Source: Dacryopinax spathularia
Lineage: Eukaryota; Basidiomycota; Dacrymycetes; Dacrymycetales; Dacrymycetaceae
DNA: 64,000 nucleotides
NCBI GenBank assembly: GCA_037974965.1
Contig: JBBPFI010000002.1
Span: forward strand, 2,170,001 to 2,234,000
Direction of reading: 5' to 3'
Shown here piece by piece: positions 1 to 10,161 of this stretch. Below the pieces are notes generated by a model that saw only the letters and a program-made list of their open reading frames with translations, was not told the DNA's origin and did no database searches. Numbering within the stretch: position 1 is the stretch's first letter; each line of letters opens with the position of its first letter. Both the position numbers and the translations under genes were made by a program.

Positions 1-27
1 AGCCAGGACAGCGGAAGGCTCTCCGCA

Positions 28-649
28 TCAAGCATCTCCGAAGAACTTGAGCACAAACGTCTACGGCGTCACGCATCAGATCCGCAACCACGTTACTTCG
101 TAAAGATCCCTTACGCCAGGCACAGTGAGCTGCTCGACCTCGCTGGCGAAGGCCTTGAATTGCTCGGAGGCCATGTGGCTGAAAGACGTCAGTATTCCAG
201 GCGGAATGTGCGGAGCGGAGAACACGGACATGTCAACGTCTTTCTCTGTGTTGTAGCTGTAAGAGGCATGAGTGATGATCAAGGGCAACATCGACATGAT
301 CTACTTCTCGATCACCTGCGATCACCCTCATCAGCCCGTCCATCATGAGCACATGGGAAAACTCACGCAGAACGCGTCTCCATACCGCACGACATCGTAC
401 CTAGTGCAGCCAGGCTCCTTGTCCGAATGCGCGTTGACCTGGATGTTCTTCAAGTGCTTGAGGACAGCATCAGCCTGCCCGGGTTTGGCCGTCATCTACA
501 TCGCAAGGAGAGCACATCAGTCACGTGTTCTGATATGGAACTCGCCCGAATTGGGCTGGGCTCCGAATATGCGGGGTATTGGAGGACAGGCGTACCTGCG
601 CGATGAGGTGGATGGAGGTGCCTTTGATGTCGCTCGCACTGGATGCCAT
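28..649 (-). CDS. ABM-domain (antibiotic biosynthesis monooxygenase-like) small protein
   Basis: Five short exons can be joined on the minus strand. Exon 1 encodes MASSASDIKG...IHLIAQ. The next starts MTAKPGQADAVLKHLK and carries the family's landmark stretch NAHSDKEPGC..YDVVRYGD, typical of dimeric alpha+beta-barrel ABM proteins. Two further exons give the helix around FKAFASEVEQL, and a last one ends FVLKFFGDA before TGA at 28-30. The product is about 129 residues with no signal peptide, so it is probably cytosolic. ABM proteins are cofactor-free monooxygenases or stress-related enzymes; the substrate cannot be told from sequence. The family call is from recalled conservation. The exon join around FCVIEN (near 300-360) is the least certain. 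Confidence 0.7.
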
Positions 650-936
650 TGCCAGATACCTTGCTTTGGATGATGAAGAACTAGAACTGATGGTCGTACA
701 GGGGAGAAGTTGTGAGGCACGTCGCGCTGGCGAGTGTCCGGTAATATGCAGGAGGGGCAATGCACGCGTGATGTGGAGGACACGCGTATACATCCAGACC
801 TTTCTAGGAGGCGTCCGCGGAGGTACTTATTGCCGCATACGGTCTATGTTATGGTACAGCTGTCCATTATGCATACATTCTCCAGGACGAGTACAACTTT
901 TGCTTTGTCAGCCTATTTCTTGGCAAGCTGCCTGCA

Positions 937-1727
937 TCAATCGCAACACCAGAGGTCAAACGCCCAATACGTGAAATACACCCCAAGATCCTCCAGATAA
1001 TACACGGAGCGCCAGTGCGTGTCCCCCGAGAGGAAACCCGCGGTAGTCTTGAGCTTGACGGCGACTGGCGAGCCAAGTCCGCAGTCAATCGGATGGGCCG
1101 TTAAGTTCCCGGGCGTAATGAAGTCGAAAGAGCAGGAGAGGTAAGCGTACGTCCGCCGGCCGAAGTCGTCTGCGACGTCGCTGTAGTGCTCGCACACTAT
1201 GGGTATGGAGACGGTCCGAGGCTCCTGAGCGCCTGAGATTATCCTTCAGTTTTCGTATGATTGGGTCAAGGGTAGTGTACGTACACACAGTGTATTGGGA
1301 GGTACAGAGGGACTTCTCCGTACCGAAGGTGCACAACTCTCCAAAACCACCATCTTTGGTTACTGTCGTCCTCGGTCAGTGCCAGTGTCACTAGAGCAAA
1401 TCTGATCGGCTTACAAACTTCATCGGTATACGAGCTGGCCTTGGTCAACAACAGCTCATCAGGTCCACAAGTTGCGCTGCAGAAAGGCGCGGTTCCTGAG
1501 TATCTTGATCAACCCATCGATCAGAGGACGGATGGTCCAGAGCGCACCTTTCCATTCCGCTCCCCCAGCGAGTGGTAGTGTCATGGGCCTGTATTAAACG
1601 ATGAGCACCGACAGCACGGACACCAGTACGGCAGTGCGAACCATGAATACATAGGGGGAATTATCTCGACTATCTGTGCCGTCGCGAGACGGCCACTCAG
1701 AACCGGTAAGAACAGTAGGAGCAGCAT
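937..1727 (-). CDS. Secreted cysteine-containing protein, paralogue A
   Basis: Five exons join to a protein of about 190 residues. It starts at 1727 with a clear signal peptide (MLLLLFLPVLSGRLATAQ). Exon 2 is PMTLPLAGGAEWKG, exon 3 contains FCSATCGPDELLL, exon 4 contains LCTFGTEKSLCTSQ, and the long last exon ends VYFTYWAFDLWCCD. Roughly ten cysteines remain after the signal peptide, suggesting disulphide bonds in an extracellular protein. I do not recognise the family. Its reality is supported by the paralogue at 2232-3033, which has the same exon order, intron phases and end motif (DLWCC). The exon 1 donor (TG|gttcgc) is weak but is placed by alignment to the paralogue. No function is inferred beyond secretion. 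Confidence 0.65.
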
Positions 1728-2231
1728 ATCCGTCGTAGCGCACTTTCCGCGGTTTCTACCGCTAGTGTAGGGAAGACTTCAACAATATATGCTCTCTCTG
1801 TCCCTCCATTCCCCAGCCCGCCGAGCTAGATGGTTCAAGAGGCGCGCATTGTCCGTCATCGTGTGTCGGGCGGGATGCGGGGTAGGTTGCAAGCCACTTG
1901 GTCCGGGTTGGGTGTCGGCTGGTCGTCACTGCTTCCTTAGGGGTTTCCACCCCGAGGACTGCCGCATCCAGACGCCAAGGATGAATACAGTCTAGTGCAA
2001 GCACTGATCTGATGTCGATTTAGATGAAGACGGTGGATGCGAGTTTTGCAAGAAATGGGGGACGTTATCGCGATTATGGGCGTGTGGAGTCCAATGAAAG
2101 CCGCCCCGATGGACGAAACGCGCAGCGTCAAAGGAGCAAGGGACAGGACCGCACTCGAGTTGCATGCTACTGTACTACCATACACACAGACAGCAAGTAG
2201 CACATCAATTATCTGTTCGTTCTGTCTCTTC
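1728..2231. other. Spacer between two tandem paralogues
   Basis: About 500 bases separating the 5' end of one secreted paralogue from the 3' end of the next. It should hold the promoter of the 937-1727 gene and the 3' UTR of the 2232-3033 gene. I see no conserved ORF, RNA gene or repeat. Confidence 0.6.
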
Positions 2232-3033
2232 CTATCGGCAGCACCAAAGATCGACCTCAAACTGCCCAAAATATCTCCCGATCTCCGGCCAAGGGAACGC
2301 GCCGAAGATGCCCCCGACAACACTCTCGAACTTCACCGCAACAGGCTGGCCAATGCCGCAGCTCAACTCCCTGACCTTATGAGCCTGCGAAGTCAGCGTA
2401 TCCCACTCGCAGCCTATGAACTGCTCGTGCAGCGCGCCGGTCTCGTGGTTGATGTCCTGCGTGTAATTGGCGCATGTTATGGGGAGGACGATGGTGTACG
2501 GTTCCTTTGCGCCTGTGGTTGGAGCTGCGTTAGCACGGATAGGAGGCGTGGGCTGGGGAAGTGGGCTTACACTTCTTGAACTGAGGTGCGCATAATGAGG
2601 CTTCTGTACCGAATAAACAGGGCAAACTGCCGAAAGGAGGAGCTCCGGTCGCTGAAGCAGCGGTCAGGATATGTCGACCGTATACGGTCGAAGGCACGTA
2701 CCCATTCGCCAGTCATCGTTATCTTTCAGCACGAGCACCTCGTCCTCCGAGCAAGTGGCTTCGCAGAGAGGTGGTGCACCTGCACGTCCTGATCATCACT
2801 AGCGTTCGCTCTGAGAAGGGAATGCTGACTTGCCTTTCCATTCCAGACCTCCAGCGAGAGGGAGCGTCTTTGGCCTGAATCGATGTCAACGGCTAGCGCG
2901 TCGGCTGGGCTGAGCAAACGGCCTACCATTGAGCGATGTCCGGGATGATATCGGTCGTTCTGGACGTCCATTGCCCAGCGACTAGTCGTGTGGAACCCAG
3001 CGCGATGAGCAGTAAAGAGCAGGCCGCGTTCAT
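2232..3033 (-). CDS. Secreted cysteine-containing protein, paralogue B
   Basis: Five exons. The start at 3033 gives a signal peptide (MNAACSLLLIALGSTRLVAGQ). Exon 2 is PKTLPLAGGLEWKG, exon 3 has CEATCSEDEVLVLKD, exon 4 has LPCLFGTEASLCAPQFKK, and exon 5 runs from AKEPYTIVLPITC to GRYFGQFEVDLWCCR. It aligns with the gene at 937-1727 exon by exon with identical intron phases, so the pair is a tandem duplication. The intron after EWKG starts with GC (g|gcaagt), a GC-AG intron, where paralogue A has GT. Length is about 190 residues. Function is unknown; extracellular location is inferred from the signal peptide and the cysteines. Confidence 0.68.
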
Positions 3034-3551
3034 TGTGACTGAGCTTTGGAGTTTGCGATTGTACAAGGCTAGAGCCGTCCTCATTGCATAATATACATCG
3101 CATTCTCCCTTTGACCGACCTTCCTATCGGTTCAAAACCGATGGCTGAACGCTTGGCTCGCACAACGATGATGGCATGATGTATGCCGGTCTGTGTGGGG
3201 AAGAGGCGGTAGCGGCTCGCAGCAAGCCACCTTAGGGGTCGAGCGGCGCTTCCCAAACACCAACCCCTCAGCTCTTGCATTCCGCAAGTGCTTGGGATTG
3301 GGGTTGTTTCGCGTAGATCTTGCGGTGCTTGGGTGATGATGACGACATGGATAATGCGAGAGTCAAGACTGTTTTTTCTTCATTTGCATGCTAACTGACT
3401 GACATGGGTATACCGACCAAACGGATAACCAACCAGACCAAAGAACGAACCAACTACTACCAATGACCAAATCACAGATTACATCTCACAAAATGTCATC
3501 AGAGGCGCAGGCAACATGCGCCATGATTAAAACCAGAGTCGAAGCCCGCAC
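3034..3551. other. Intergenic, probable promoter of paralogue B and 3' end of paraoxonase-like gene
   Basis: Nearly 520 bases with no convincing gene. An open frame at 2726-3280 covers part of it, but it is a shadow of the spliced gene next door. Confidence 0.55.
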
Positions 3552-5031
3552 CTACAGATCACACCTCAAGATCCCCTCTGCATACAGCCCCGACACCCAA
3601 ACCCTTCCTTTCTCCTCCTCGATCACAGCCGTAGTACTAGCCTCAATAACCTCCTCGCCCTCGCCCCCCTGACTCTGGTATACAGTCCTTACTTCCCCCT
3701 CAAGGCTGACGCTGACCACCCAGCTCCCCGCTCGCGCAGAAGCGGACTTGGAGTGCTTTATGAGGGCGGGGAAGTTCGGGTGGCCGGAGGCGTACAGCGT
3801 TCCGGAGGGGGAGAAGGATAGGTTGTCCGGTGCGAACGGGAGGGGGATGGAGGATTTCTTCCGTAGTGGAAGGAGGAGCACGGGCCGGGAGACCGGGAGG
3901 TGGTAGAGGTCTACTGCTGCTCTTGAGGACGAGGCGACCGCGAGCGTGTTCGTTAGTGGTGACAGCGCCAGACCGTTCGCGAATGGGATCCTTGATGCTG
4001 CTGGGGTGATTGTCGGTTGCTCGGATGTGTTTGAGGGGGAAAACTGGAGTACGTCGACTGAACCGCCGGGGAGGGCAAGGAGGGACTCGAGCATCGGCAG
4101 TGTGGAGCCGAGGGGGGAGGGGAGACGGCGCGTGAAGGTATGATCCTGTGATATGAGGAGGGTGCTCGGTGACAAGGGCACCACGGCATTGGGGGAGACG
4201 AGCTTCGGGTGGGTTAGGGTACGGACGTACTCCAGCTCTGGCTCTTCGCCCTCTGACCAGCCGGAGGTGGAATGGTTGAGCGTGGAAGGATGGGTGAGGC
4301 TGAAGACTTCGATGGTGGAGTTATGTCTGCCGTGGTTGACCGCAAAGAGCGTTGTCGTCTCTCCAGGCTTGGACGGAAGCACCGCGATTCCAAGGGGGTG
4401 GAAGTCGTGTCCCTCTGGATAGTTGTTCAACGGCAGCGGGAGGACCGAATCCGTATGAGGGGAGAGGAGCCAGATGCCGCCACGGGGATTGGGATCGCGT
4501 AGCGGGCCCTGGATGAACTTCGGTCAGCTACTGATCGGGTGTAATAGTAACACAGCCTCGGCCGCTCCTACCCCGACAGGGGGGATATTTGACCCAAGCG
4601 CCCATGGGAAGGAGGGAGGGTAAGACGTACCATGACGGTATTCCATTGCCTCCTGTTAGGATCGCAGCTCGCGAGTATACCAACAACATCCCCGTTTGTG
4701 TCGAGCCATTCGGTCAGGTCTTCGCAGTGCGATAACCCGCCGGATGGGTGCCGAATCTTGTGGCATTTGCCTGTCGTGCTGGATTCAAGGCTTGACTGAA
4801 CGTGATTTGTGGGGAGGAGGGTGTCGTTCGAGAAGGCGGAGGGTGGGAGACGGAAGTACGAGGTCGGTAACGGGTGGACGGGGACCAGGATTGGGTAGAA
4901 GAAGTAAAGTCGGTGGAAGAGGGCGGCGAGTGTACCCTGTTGTTTGCTGTCAGCTTGCTTTGACAATGTCTGTGAACGCAATGACCCACAAAGAGGAATA
5001 GACGCAATGCGTTCGTCGTTAGCTGCGTCAT
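3552..5031 (-). CDS. Paraoxonase/arylesterase-like six-bladed beta-propeller protein
   Basis: Three exons. Exon 1 (ATG at 5031) encodes the hydrophobic start MTQLTTNALRLFLF. Exon 2 continues with another hydrophobic stretch and the propeller start (WLDTNGDVVGILASCDPNRR). Exon 3 begins GPLRDPNPRGGIWLL and ends GLYAEGILRCDL. Landmarks of the PON/SMP-30 superfamily are present: GHDFHPLGIAV, LFAVNHGRHNSTIEVF, FANGLALS, FAPDNLSFSPSGTLYASGHPN and the short C-terminal blade with a final cysteine. PONs are calcium-dependent lactonases/arylesterases, usually membrane-anchored by an uncleaved N-terminal helix, as seems likely here. Total is about 410 residues, slightly above the animal length (about 355). 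The substrate is unknown. Confidence 0.8.
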
Positions 5032-6280
5032 AGCTGCAAGCGTAGACAAGTTGGGGACGAGAGCCACAAGAAGGATAGGCGGGGCGAGCGAGTTAAAGTA
5101 CGAGAGATTTGTCGATTAGATCTCTTCCCGTATAAATACGTCTATGGGAGGAAGTCCGGGGCGAGCGAGGAAGGATCACAGTCGGTTGCCGAGCATCAGC
5201 AGGCGCTCTATTTTGATTCTGGAGTCTTTGGGAAAGCAAAGAATGGAAAGCGAGCGGGAGCGGTCGAAGATCAAAGATCAAACGATCAAGATCGACCGAT
5301 TAAGCAAACAATAATTCAAGCAGCCAAGGCGTAATCGACAGATTAAGAGATCAACTTGCGCTTGCAAGATTCCGCCCAGCGACAGCGAAGAGCTGTAGGT
5401 CTATATACGGTAATGGCCGAGTTGGGGCTTGCTGCAGAGAGGGGAAATCGGCTGCCTGAGTTTTGGGGTTGTGAAGAACCGGAATTTTGAGGTGGGGGGC
5501 TGGCAATCTCAGAGTTCAGAGATGGTGGCAGATTAAATGCAGAGAGCCAACGTCGAAGCCGAGCCGAGGAGTGATTAGTAAGCCGAGGATCTGTTAGTTG
5601 AGTGCTGCTGAATAAAGCGAATGTATGTCCCAATGCAAGAGTGTGGCACCCGAGTCAAGCAAGTGAGTTGCCCAGTATACAGTAGTACAGTATTCGACCG
5701 CCGGACGGTGTGTCGGACGAGGAGGTCAGAATTGTTATGCATCGGCGCTTCCCGGGCGCAAAAGCGCGTTATGGTGTTGATCAATACATTCCGAGCGAGA
5801 GCAGGGGGCCGATGACGTTTTTTCGTTTCGTTTCGGCGGTAAGAGTGAAGGACTAGGACTGTAAGACAGTAGTAACGGAACGTACAGGGCGACACAGGTG
5901 GGTACTCTGCTCGAGGGGGAAAGGCAGCCCCGAATGAAGGGGGCCGTGTTGCTCCCCGACGGTGGGAGGGACGAGAGATATTACGGTGACTGAGGGGCGA
6001 AGGGAACTCGGGGTGCAAAAACTGATCGGACGCTGTACGATCTGCCGGAACCCGGAGATGAAAGGAGGGAGGCGGTTGCGGTTGCGGTGCGAGCGAGGAA
6101 GCGAGCACATTACCGGATTTGGATTGGCGGTTACGTACGTGAAGCGTACGCGTCAGCGACGTAGGGGTTCTGTAAACGTAGATCGTTGTGAGCGACGACG
6201 ACGAGGACGACGAAGAGACTTTGACGACGTTGACGACGAGGCTACTCGCATCTTGCAAAGAACCTAGCAAGAACCTCAGA
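5032..6280. other. Divergent intergenic region upstream of the PON-like gene and NAS2
   Basis: A 1.25-kb region between two divergent genes, so it should hold both promoters and 5' UTRs. A run of GACGAC repeats lies at about 6189-6240 just before the NAS2 start. Long antisense frames cross it (for example 5575-6501) but show composition bias only, with no recognisable domain. Confidence 0.6.
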
Positions 6281-7178
6281 ATGGGAATGGAGCTGCCCTC
6301 TCCCACCTCTCCTGCACTCGCCCGGTCCTCCGCCGCTGCCTCAGCAGCACCGGCGGCAGCCAGCTCCTCCTCCTCCACTTCCTCCACAACAGCAGCCGAA
6401 CGTTCCCGCGCCCGCGCCCTCGAGCTCATGCGGCAAAAAGACGCCTTCCAATCCGAGCTCGAAGTCCATTTCTCCACACTCCGCGCGAACAGGTCAACCA
6501 TGCAGACTCCCCTCCTTACGCCGGACGGGTTCCCGCGGGACGATATTGACGTGTTCGCGGTCCGGACGGCTAGAGTGAGGATTATCGAGCTGAGGAACGA
6601 TGTGGAGAGGGTGAGGGAGGAAATTAAGCGCGCTCTTGAGGGGGTTTGGGAGCCTGTGCTTGCTGAACGGGCGGAGAGGGCTAAGGAGGGGGGACCGAGC
6701 GTGAATGGCGTCGATCATCAGGCGGACCAGGAGAGACCATTTGCAAGAGTGGACGGGGTGATGCCCCAGAGCCCCGCGAGCGAAGCTGTGAGCTTTCTTC
6801 TATTGGCGCTTTGGCGAGATGAGACTGAGGTGTATGCGCAGGGACTGCAGAGGGACGACCTCGTTCTCTCCTTCGGCCCTCTATCGACCCGCACACATCC
6901 CTCCCTGCCACAAGACCTCTCCCCTCTAGCAAGTGTGACCCAGCAGCATCAAAATGTGAGTATTCCTTCTCTCGTCCCCGAAGCCAGAGCTGACTCTGAG
7001 TCAGAGGAACATGATCATAACCGTCCGGAGAGGAGAGGAGCGGAGGACGCTCGTTCTCCGGCCGAGGACAGGCTGGGGTGGACGGGGGATGCTGGGGTAC
7101 GTTCCCTTGCTTTCCTCTTTGCTGGGAAAAGATGCTGATAAGTCGAGCAGGTGTCATATTGTTCCCTATCGGCCTTAG
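6281..7178 (+). CDS. NAS2: 26S proteasome assembly chaperone Nas2 / PSMD9
   Basis: Four exons (6281-6787, 6842-6955, 7005-7096, 7151-7178). After an alanine/serine-rich leader, the N-terminal helical domain reads ALELMRQKDAFQSELEVHF...PLLTPDGFPRDDIDVFAVRTARVRIIELRND, a close match to Nas2/p27. The PDZ domain follows: PFARVDGVMPQSPASEA spliced to GLQRDDLVLSFG, then IITVRRGEERRTLVLRP and a C-terminus spliced to WGGRGMLGCHIVPYRP. Nas2 binds the Rpt5 C-terminus and chaperones assembly of the proteasome base. The start at 6281 is the first ATG in frame; a second lies 6 nt downstream. All introns have GT-AG borders and the phases agree. Confidence 0.9.
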
Positions 7179-9309
7179 CGCCTCTCGACGTTGTATGAAC
7201 AGGAGGTAGTATATGCACGATGTACAGTAACCTACAATCCAATCGAAGTCGGGAATCGGATGGCTGTCAGTCCCGTCATCCGTTGCTGTCAAGGACTTGA
7301 AGATGAACACGAGGCGTCTTTATCCTCCCATCAATCAACAACCCTGAGCGGCGACAAAGACAAAGTCTTCTCTTCCCGTACTTCTGGCCCATCAGAACTA
7401 TGGCCTGCTAAGGTCGGAAGAAATGCGCGATTGTCATCGGCTGCCGACGGCTGGTCGTGACGTGTGGTCTGATAATTTGATAGCCGGTTAATTTAGAGGG
7501 AAGTGTTGTTCGGGTGCCTTTGTGCTCGTCAGAGCTGGGATGATGGAGGGAGGACGGGCCGATCAGCCGTCTGTTGATGACGGACGCGCTGATGCTTGGG
7601 ATTACTAGGCGAGATTCGTGGCGGCAAAGCGTATTGCTGCCGGATATGTATCCATTCCGAGCTCTGGGATATTGCGCACAGCTGTCTATCGTACCTTCCG
7701 TGCAGCTGGATATCGGAGGTTTTGCTCTGGAGATGATGGCAGATATGCAGTCAACCGTCTCACAGTTCATCACAAGATGCATACAGTATGCGCCTATTCT
7801 CGTCAGCCTTTATGGCGCCATTGCACAGGCTACATACCATCAGAAGTCCGTGGTACGATCCAGATACTGAGAAGTGATGCTCATCGGTCTCCGAGCGTTG
7901 TCCGTGCGGTCGAAGGCGCGAACCTCTTGCTATCGACTACACACCCCTTCCGACCGCGCTCAACCAAGAAAGGCCATGAGTCCAGTCAGGCTCAAGGTTA
8001 CGCATATTCAGGAGGTGGCACAACGATCTCCACGATAAAGCCCACTCATCAGCCACCCGTCCTCACAATAAGCCAGTTGTGACCGACATAACGGCTCACC
8101 CGCAACAAGTAGACAAAGCGCGCCTTCCCTCTGATGGCGACGAAACACCCGCAACAACAATGGCGGCTCCGTTGATCCCTGCGCCTCGCTGCTCTCCACC
8201 ACCTTCTCGCTACCGGTGCCATTGTCCCTCTCTTCCGCGATGGGAACTTCCGATTCAGAAGTCCAGTGTGCTCTAAACGGTGCCGCCGGTCGGGATTCCA
8301 ATCAGCGCAACCGACAACAATGGGCACATTCCCCGGCTTTAAACCTGGCTAAACTCCGTGCCGACCCCGGCACGACCTGCTTCTGTACATGTGCGCGCCA
8401 TGAGTCGCGCCATTGTCCTCTTTGCGGAGCGCCAATGGCTCTTTTGCTCATGCGTTGACTGGATGTTTGGCTTTTCCGTGGCTTACTACGAACCCTGCAT
8501 ACTAGCTGTCAGCTGTCCATTTCTGGGATATTGGTAGCACTCTCCGGCTGACAGTGGCACGCTAGTAACCTGCCTCGGAAGGCCAACACGAGGCCGGTTT
8601 TCGCTGGACATCTGATGCGCTGGCTTTGTTCTTTCTGCTTCGACTGGATGAATCATGCTATTGGTCGGAGAGGATAATCGCACTCGCCCGTTGCCGTGCT
8701 TCGCTACTCCGCTTTGTACGCTTTCACCCGGCCGGCGGCAGCAACAGCACCGCACAACCGTGCCACCCCACCACCCTGTCAACTTCGGCGTATCAGACTG
8801 CTACTGGCTATACTCAGATGAGACGCTCCCCGTGCCCGACTTCGGATTCCTAGCTCCTCCTCATTCCGTGTTGCTATTGCGTGTTCCGTGTCTCAGATCT
8901 CCCCCTCCTTGCATTTGCTCAGACTCGGGATTCTGCTTTATTGCGTCTGTTGCTGGTTGCTTCTCCGGGCATAGAGAGTTACGCGCTGCGCCGTGGCCTT
9001 AATTTGGAACAGCGCGGGCCATTGTCTGCGAGGTGGGTTGAGAGGTATATAATGACGCTCTTGAACCGGACGAAGGGGGAACAGTCACTCAAGTAGTTTG
9101 CTCTCGGATCCCCCGCCTCTTGTCTGCTTGTCTTCTCTCATTACCTTCTATCGTACGTCACTCCTACACTTACTCTCTCATGGCAGTGCGGTCGCTCACC
9201 ATCTTCTTACAGACTACCGCCTTCCTTCGTCTGTCCTTGCCCTTCCGCCTTCACTTCCAACACCAAAACCACTCGAGTCCATCGCCCCACCCCATACACG
9301 CACGTAAAG
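7179..9309. other. 2.1-kb region without a recognisable gene
   Basis: Several open frames of 90-150 codons exist on both strands (for example 7618-8082 plus and 7408-7782 minus), but none shows a conserved motif, signal peptide or convincing splice joins. A TATA-like box at 9046-9052 probably serves the small ORF at 9310. The rest is left unassigned. Confidence 0.55.
9046..9052 (+). promoter_or_regulatory. TATA box upstream of the 63-aa ORF
   Basis: TATATAA lies 258 bases before the ATG at 9310. The interval could contain a 5' UTR intron (a GTACGT near 9154 and a CAG near 9186 are suitable signals). Confidence 0.4.
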
Positions 9310-9501
9310 ATGCAGAACTCCTTCACCACCCCCGTCGACCAGTGCCAGTTCTTCACCAACTGGAAGAACGAAGTCGAGAAGACGTGGGACTGCCTCATGC
9401 CCGAATGCGCAGACTCGATCAACAATAAGGAGCTGCGTGATCGGCTCAAGCGCGAGCGGAAGGAACGCAAGCTCGCTGAGAAAGCCGCTGCTAGGCGGTG
9501 A
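9310..9501 (+). CDS. Small charged protein of 63 residues, unrecognised
   Basis: An ATG in reasonable context (cgtaaagATG) opens a 63-residue frame. The first half has three cysteines (QCQFF, WDCLMPEC) and the second half is a strongly basic/acidic helix (LRDRLKRERKERKLAEKAA). There is no signal peptide. The frame ends within AGGCG|GTGAGG, a good 5' splice site, so the stop may be bypassed by splicing to a short exon near 9600 that would replace the last residues. I do not recognise the family. The TATA box upstream and compact structure favour a real gene, but this is not certain. Confidence 0.5.
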   Translation: MQNSFTTPVDQCQFFTNWKNEVEKTWDCLMPECADSINNKELRDRLKRERKERKLAEKAAARR

Positions 9502-10161
9502 GGCATTTTCCCTCATCGCTTGCGGCGCCTGCGCTGGTCGCCTCGGCGGGCCTGGCGCCGTCGCCTCATGCGTATAACGACTGGTCGCAATGCATAGAGG
9601 ACGGAGTGAGTTTACCCCTCTCGTTTACCGAAAGGGCGGGTCGCTGAGGCTGGATTTTGTAGCAGCATCACGTGTATATCAACCACCCACCATCCTTTTC
9701 CACATCCTTTCCCCGCCTGTGGCCCTCTCTACATCCGCATAATTTGTTGTCTTGTTATCTACACTACGCCTGTAATAGTTTGGTGGAATATCGAGCATTA
9801 TTCTGCCCTGCCTGATTACGCGTCCAGTTTGTCTTTCAGAAGCTGGCCAAGCTCCGCCTCTCGGACAGATGAACCATCACCCGAGCGATGAAGTGGTATC
9901 AGTCACTGGGCTGTTCCGAATCCGTAACTTATCCCAAGCTTGTTGGGAAGATGAGTCGATGTAGCGCCGAGCAAGTATGACCATAAACATTCCTTCGGGG
10001 TTGAACAATGACGGGCCGGGCTGATGCCGTCATCCGGGTCGGTGGACCCGCAATGACTTTCGGTCTCGAGTTCTCCTCCTCCTGGCTTGTCGCAGCTTAT
10101 CTCTAGTCTGCTGCTTCTTCATCTTGCTCCTTGTACATACTAGGCTCGACAACAAGTAACA
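9502..10161. other. Intergenic region upstream of glutathione synthetase
   Basis: Contains the possible 3' UTR (with intron-like GT..AG segments) of the small gene and the GSH2 promoter. The one notable structure is the perfect inverted repeat at 10035-10050, listed separately. Confidence 0.55.
10035..10050. promoter_or_regulatory. Inverted repeat CGGGTC-ggtg-GACCCG in the GSH2 promoter
   Basis: A perfect 6-bp inverted repeat with a 4-base spacer, 112 bases before the GSH2 ATG. It contains CGG and CCG half-sites in the inverted arrangement bound by fungal Zn(II)2Cys6 factors. This is a candidate operator by motif only; no factor can be named. Confidence 0.35.

Noticed and set aside
2726-3280. 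A 184-codon minus-strand frame over the second secreted gene
   Set aside because: It is out of frame with the spliced paralogue, whose exon structure is repeated in the gene at 937-1727.
5575-6501. A 308-codon open frame antisense to NAS2
   Set aside because: It covers exon 1 of a clearly spliced conserved gene on the other strand, is Ser/Ala/Glu-rich by composition, and has no recognisable domain.
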